Source of the DNA: Azonexaceae bacterium
GTDB taxonomy: Bacteria; Pseudomonadota; Gammaproteobacteria; Burkholderiales; Rhodocyclaceae
Direction: 5' to 3'
Assembly: GCA_009469685.1 (NCBI GenBank)
Contig: SSTA01000040.1
Coordinates: 1 to 7,630 of the forward strand
Length of the DNA stretch: 7,630 nucleotides
Part shown: in pieces, positions 5,815 to 7,630 of the stretch
Layout of the letters: every line of letters begins with the position of its first letter
Position numbering within the stretch: the first letter of the stretch is position 1
The notes under the pieces: model-generated
What the model was told of the DNA's origin: nothing
What the model saw: the letters and a program-made list of their open reading frames with translations, nothing else
The model's database searches: none
Translations under genes and position numbers: made by a program

Positions 5815-6936
5815 GTGAACGCCATGCGCCAGCCCCTCGTCGTTCGCATCCTTTCGGCCCTGGACGCCAAGGCGTGGACCGCCCTCGGCATCTTTCTGGC
5901 GATCGCCCTGGTCGCCGTCCCGATACTCCACCTGGCGGTCCCCGAAGACAGTGCCTTCCACGTCTCCACCTACGCCATCACCCTGGTCGGCAAAATCATG
6001 TGCTACGCCCTGGTGGCGGTGGCCATGGACCTCATTTGGGGATTCGGCGGCATCCTCTCCCTGGGACACGGCCTTTTCTTCGCCCTCGGCGGCTACGCCT
6101 TCGGCATGTATCTGATGCGCCAGATCGGCCGCGACGGCAGCTACCAGAGCGACCTGCCGGATTTCATGGTCTTCCTGGACTGGAAGGAATTGCCCTGGTT
6201 CTGGGTCGGCAGCGACAACATCCTGTGGATGTCGATCCTGGTGCTCGCCCTTCCCGCGCTGGTGGCCTTCGTCTTCGGCTACTTCGCCTTCCGTTCGCGG
6301 ATCAAGGGGGTGTATTTCTCCATCATCACCCAGGCGCTGACCTACGCCGCCATGCTGCTCTTCTTCCGCAACGAGACGGGTTTCGGCGGCAACAACGGCT
6401 TCACCGACTTCAAGCGCATCCTGGGCTACGGCATCACCAGTTCGGAAATGCGGCTGGTGCTCTTCGGTCTCACTGCGCTGGCCCTCGCCGTGACCCTGGT
6501 CCTCGCCGCCTGGCTGGTGAAATCCAAGTTCGGCCGGGTGCTCACTGCCATCCGCGACGCCGAATCGCGGGTCATGTTCATCGGTTACAACCCGCTCTGG
6601 TACAAGCTCACCATCTGGACCGTCTCGGCGGTGCTGTGCGGCATCGCCGGAGCCCTCTACGTGCCCCAGGTGGGCATCATCAACCCTTCGGAAATGAGTC
6701 CGGCCAACTCCATCGAAATCGCCATCTGGGTCGCCGTCGGCGGGCGCGGCACCCTCATCGGTCCTATCGTCGGCGCCTTTGTCGTCAATCTGGCCAAGAG
6801 CTGGTTTACCGTGAGCTTCCCCGAGTACTGGCTGTTCTTCCTTGGCCTGCTGTTCGTCGTCGTCACCCTCCTCCTGCCCCAGGGCCTGGTCGGCCTGTGG
6901 AAGCAATTCAAGGAACGCTCCGGAGCCCGTGCATGA
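5815..6936 (+). CDS. urtC: Urea ABC transporter permease UrtC
   Basis: The second membrane subunit of the urea importer, of the LivM type, expected to pair with UrtB in the inner membrane. It is 373 residues long, about usual for UrtC. It has an N-terminal membrane helix (about 22-42), the conserved MDLIWGFGGILSLGHGLFFALGGYAFG region (about 71-97), and further hydrophobic segments up to about residue 360. Also visible are FRSRIKGVYFSIITQA (about 159-174), which fits the LivM family, and the cytoplasmic loop KFGRVLTAIRDAESRVMFIGYNP (about 238-260), where the ATPase is expected to dock. The GTG at 5815 follows the urtB TAA with no gap; an ATG at 5824, three codons later, is an equally possible start, and neither has a strong ribosome site, suggesting translational coupling. 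The stop overlaps the urtD start in ATGA. Confidence 0.93.
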   Translation: MNAMRQPLVVRILSALDAKAWTALGIFLAIALVAVPILHLAVPEDSAFHVSTYAITLVGKIMCYALVAVAMDLIWGFGGILSLGHGLFFALGGYAFGMYLMRQIGRDGSYQSDLPDFMVFLDWKELPWFWVGSDNILWMSILVLALPALVAFVFGYFAFRSRIKGVYFSIITQALTYAAMLLFFRNETGFGGNNGFTDFKRILGYGITSSEMRLVLFGLTALALAVTLVLAAWLVKSKFGRVLTAIRDAESRVMFIGYNPLWYKLTIWTVSAVLCGIAGALYVPQVGIINPSEMSPANSIEIAIWVAVGGRGTLIGPIVGAFVVNLAKSWFTVSFPEYWLFFLGLLFVVVTLLLPQGLVGLWKQFKERSGARA

Positions 6937-7630
6937 GCCCCAACGACGCCCCCTTCGCCAATCCGCTCACCGACGGCCATCCGGAAGGGAGCGACGGCAC
7001 CGAGCAGATGGGCCACGCCGTCAGCGGCGATCTCGACCTCTCCCACGGCGTCGCCCTCTACCTGGAAGACATCACGGTCAGTTTCGACGGATTCAAGGCG
7101 CTGAACGCCCTCACCCTCTCCATCGACGCCGGCGAATTGCGCTGCATCATCGGCCCCAACGGCGCGGGCAAGACGACCATGATGGACGTCATCACCGGCA
7201 AGACTCGGCCTGATTCCGGCAAGGCCTTTTTTGGGCAAACCATAGACCTCACGCGGCTCTCGGAACCGGAGATCGCCCACGCCGGCATCGGCCGCAAATT
7301 CCAGAAGCCGACGGTGTTCGAGAAACACACGGTGTTCGAAAACCTGGAATTGGCCATGACCACCGACAAGCGCGCGTGGAGAAGCCTCTTCGCCTGGCTT
7401 GCGGGGAACGAGCGCGACCGCATCGCCGACACCCTCAGACTCATCCGCCTGGACCAGGAAGCCGACCGCCCCGCCGGACTGCTTTCCCACGGCCAGAAAC
7501 AGTGGCTGGAGATCGGCATGCTGCTGATGCAGGACCCCAAGTTGCTGCTCCTCGACGAGCCCGTCGCCGGCATGACCGACGACGAGACCATGCGCACCGC
7601 CGAACTGTTCGTCTCCCTGGCCGGCAAGCA
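6933..7630 (+). CDS. urtD: Urea ABC transporter ATPase UrtD, 3'-truncated by the window
   Basis: The first ATPase subunit of the urea importer, LivG-type. The ATG at 6933 overlaps the urtC stop as ATGA, and the frame stays open to the window end, giving 232 residues of an expected 250-290. The nucleotide-binding motifs are complete: Walker A GPNGAGKTT (74-82), Q-loop Gln124 (RKFQKP), ABC signature LSHGQ (184-188) and Walker B LLLLDEP (204-210, with catalytic Glu209). LSHGQKQWLEIGM and PVAGMTDDET are forms typical of UrtD as I know the family. It should pair with UrtE, expected just downstream, at the cytoplasmic face of UrtB/UrtC. The first ~40 residues before ALYLEDITVSF are polar, acidic and rich in Gly/Asp/Pro, probably disordered. 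Met26 (7008) is a possible alternative start, but the ATGA coupling favours 6933. Confidence 0.93.
   Translation, partial: MSPNDAPFANPLTDGHPEGSDGTEQMGHAVSGDLDLSHGVALYLEDITVSFDGFKALNALTLSIDAGELRCIIGPNGAGKTTMMDVITGKTRPDSGKAFFGQTIDLTRLSEPEIAHAGIGRKFQKPTVFEKHTVFENLELAMTTDKRAWRSLFAWLAGNERDRIADTLRLIRLDQEADRPAGLLSHGQKQWLEIGMLLMQDPKLLLLDEPVAGMTDDETMRTAELFVSLAGK

Noticed and set aside
5569..6906. Long minus-strand open frame of 445 codons opposite urtB and urtC
   Set aside because: It lies antisense to two clearly conserved permease genes and its product is a low-complexity Asp/Glu/Gly/His-rich sequence, as expected of a mirror frame in GC-rich DNA.
7312..7341. Repeat ACGGTGTTCGA occurring twice in urtD
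   Set aside because: It encodes TVFEKHTVFEN, a normal part of the UrtD family sequence after the Q-loop, so it is protein conservation rather than a DNA element.

Overview
This 7.6 kb window is GC-rich and densely coding. It looks like chromosome of a high-GC Pseudomonadota, most likely a beta- or gammaproteobacterium. That assignment is inferred from codon use, Shine-Dalgarno sites and gene families; nothing here fixes a genus. I see no insertion sequence, integrase, tRNA, rRNA, CRISPR array or phage gene.

Layout. (1) 1-597, + strand: the 3' part of a metallo-beta-lactamase-fold hydrolase gene. (2) 682-1327, - strand: a two-gene unit, reading from right to left, of a single-domain Rieske [2Fe-2S] protein followed by a 77-residue protein I do not recognise. 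(3) 1328-1620: a divergent intergenic region with a short AT-rich patch and a 7-bp inverted repeat. (4) 1621-2682, + strand: a PhyH-type Fe(II)/2-oxoglutarate dioxygenase. (5) 2712-2751: a perfect 15-bp hairpin shared by two convergent genes. (6) 2752-3996, - strand: a JmjC/cupin-4 oxygenase related to ribosomal oxygenases. (7) 3997-4236: an intergenic region with a compact hairpin. (8) 4237-7630, + strand: urtB, urtC and the start of urtD, the two permeases and first ATPase of a urea ABC importer. The window ends inside urtD.

How the genes relate. urtBCD is a tight operon: urtB and urtC abut and urtC and urtD overlap by four bases. UrtB and UrtC should form the inner-membrane channel, and UrtD with an UrtE beyond the window should power it. 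urtA, the periplasmic urea-binding protein usually encoded just before urtB, is not there; a divergent JmjC gene occupies that place. The left half holds three oxygen- or iron-related proteins (Rieske, PhyH, JmjC) beside an MBL-fold hydrolase. Their orientations alternate, so they are at least three transcription units and a shared pathway is only a hypothesis.

The points most worth a second look are the Asp in place of a probable metal-ligand His in the MBL protein, the missing urtA, the secreted HEAT-like N-terminal half of UrtB, the unrecognised 77-residue partner of the Rieske protein, and the start codon of the JmjC gene. I found no convincing evidence of a wholly new system.
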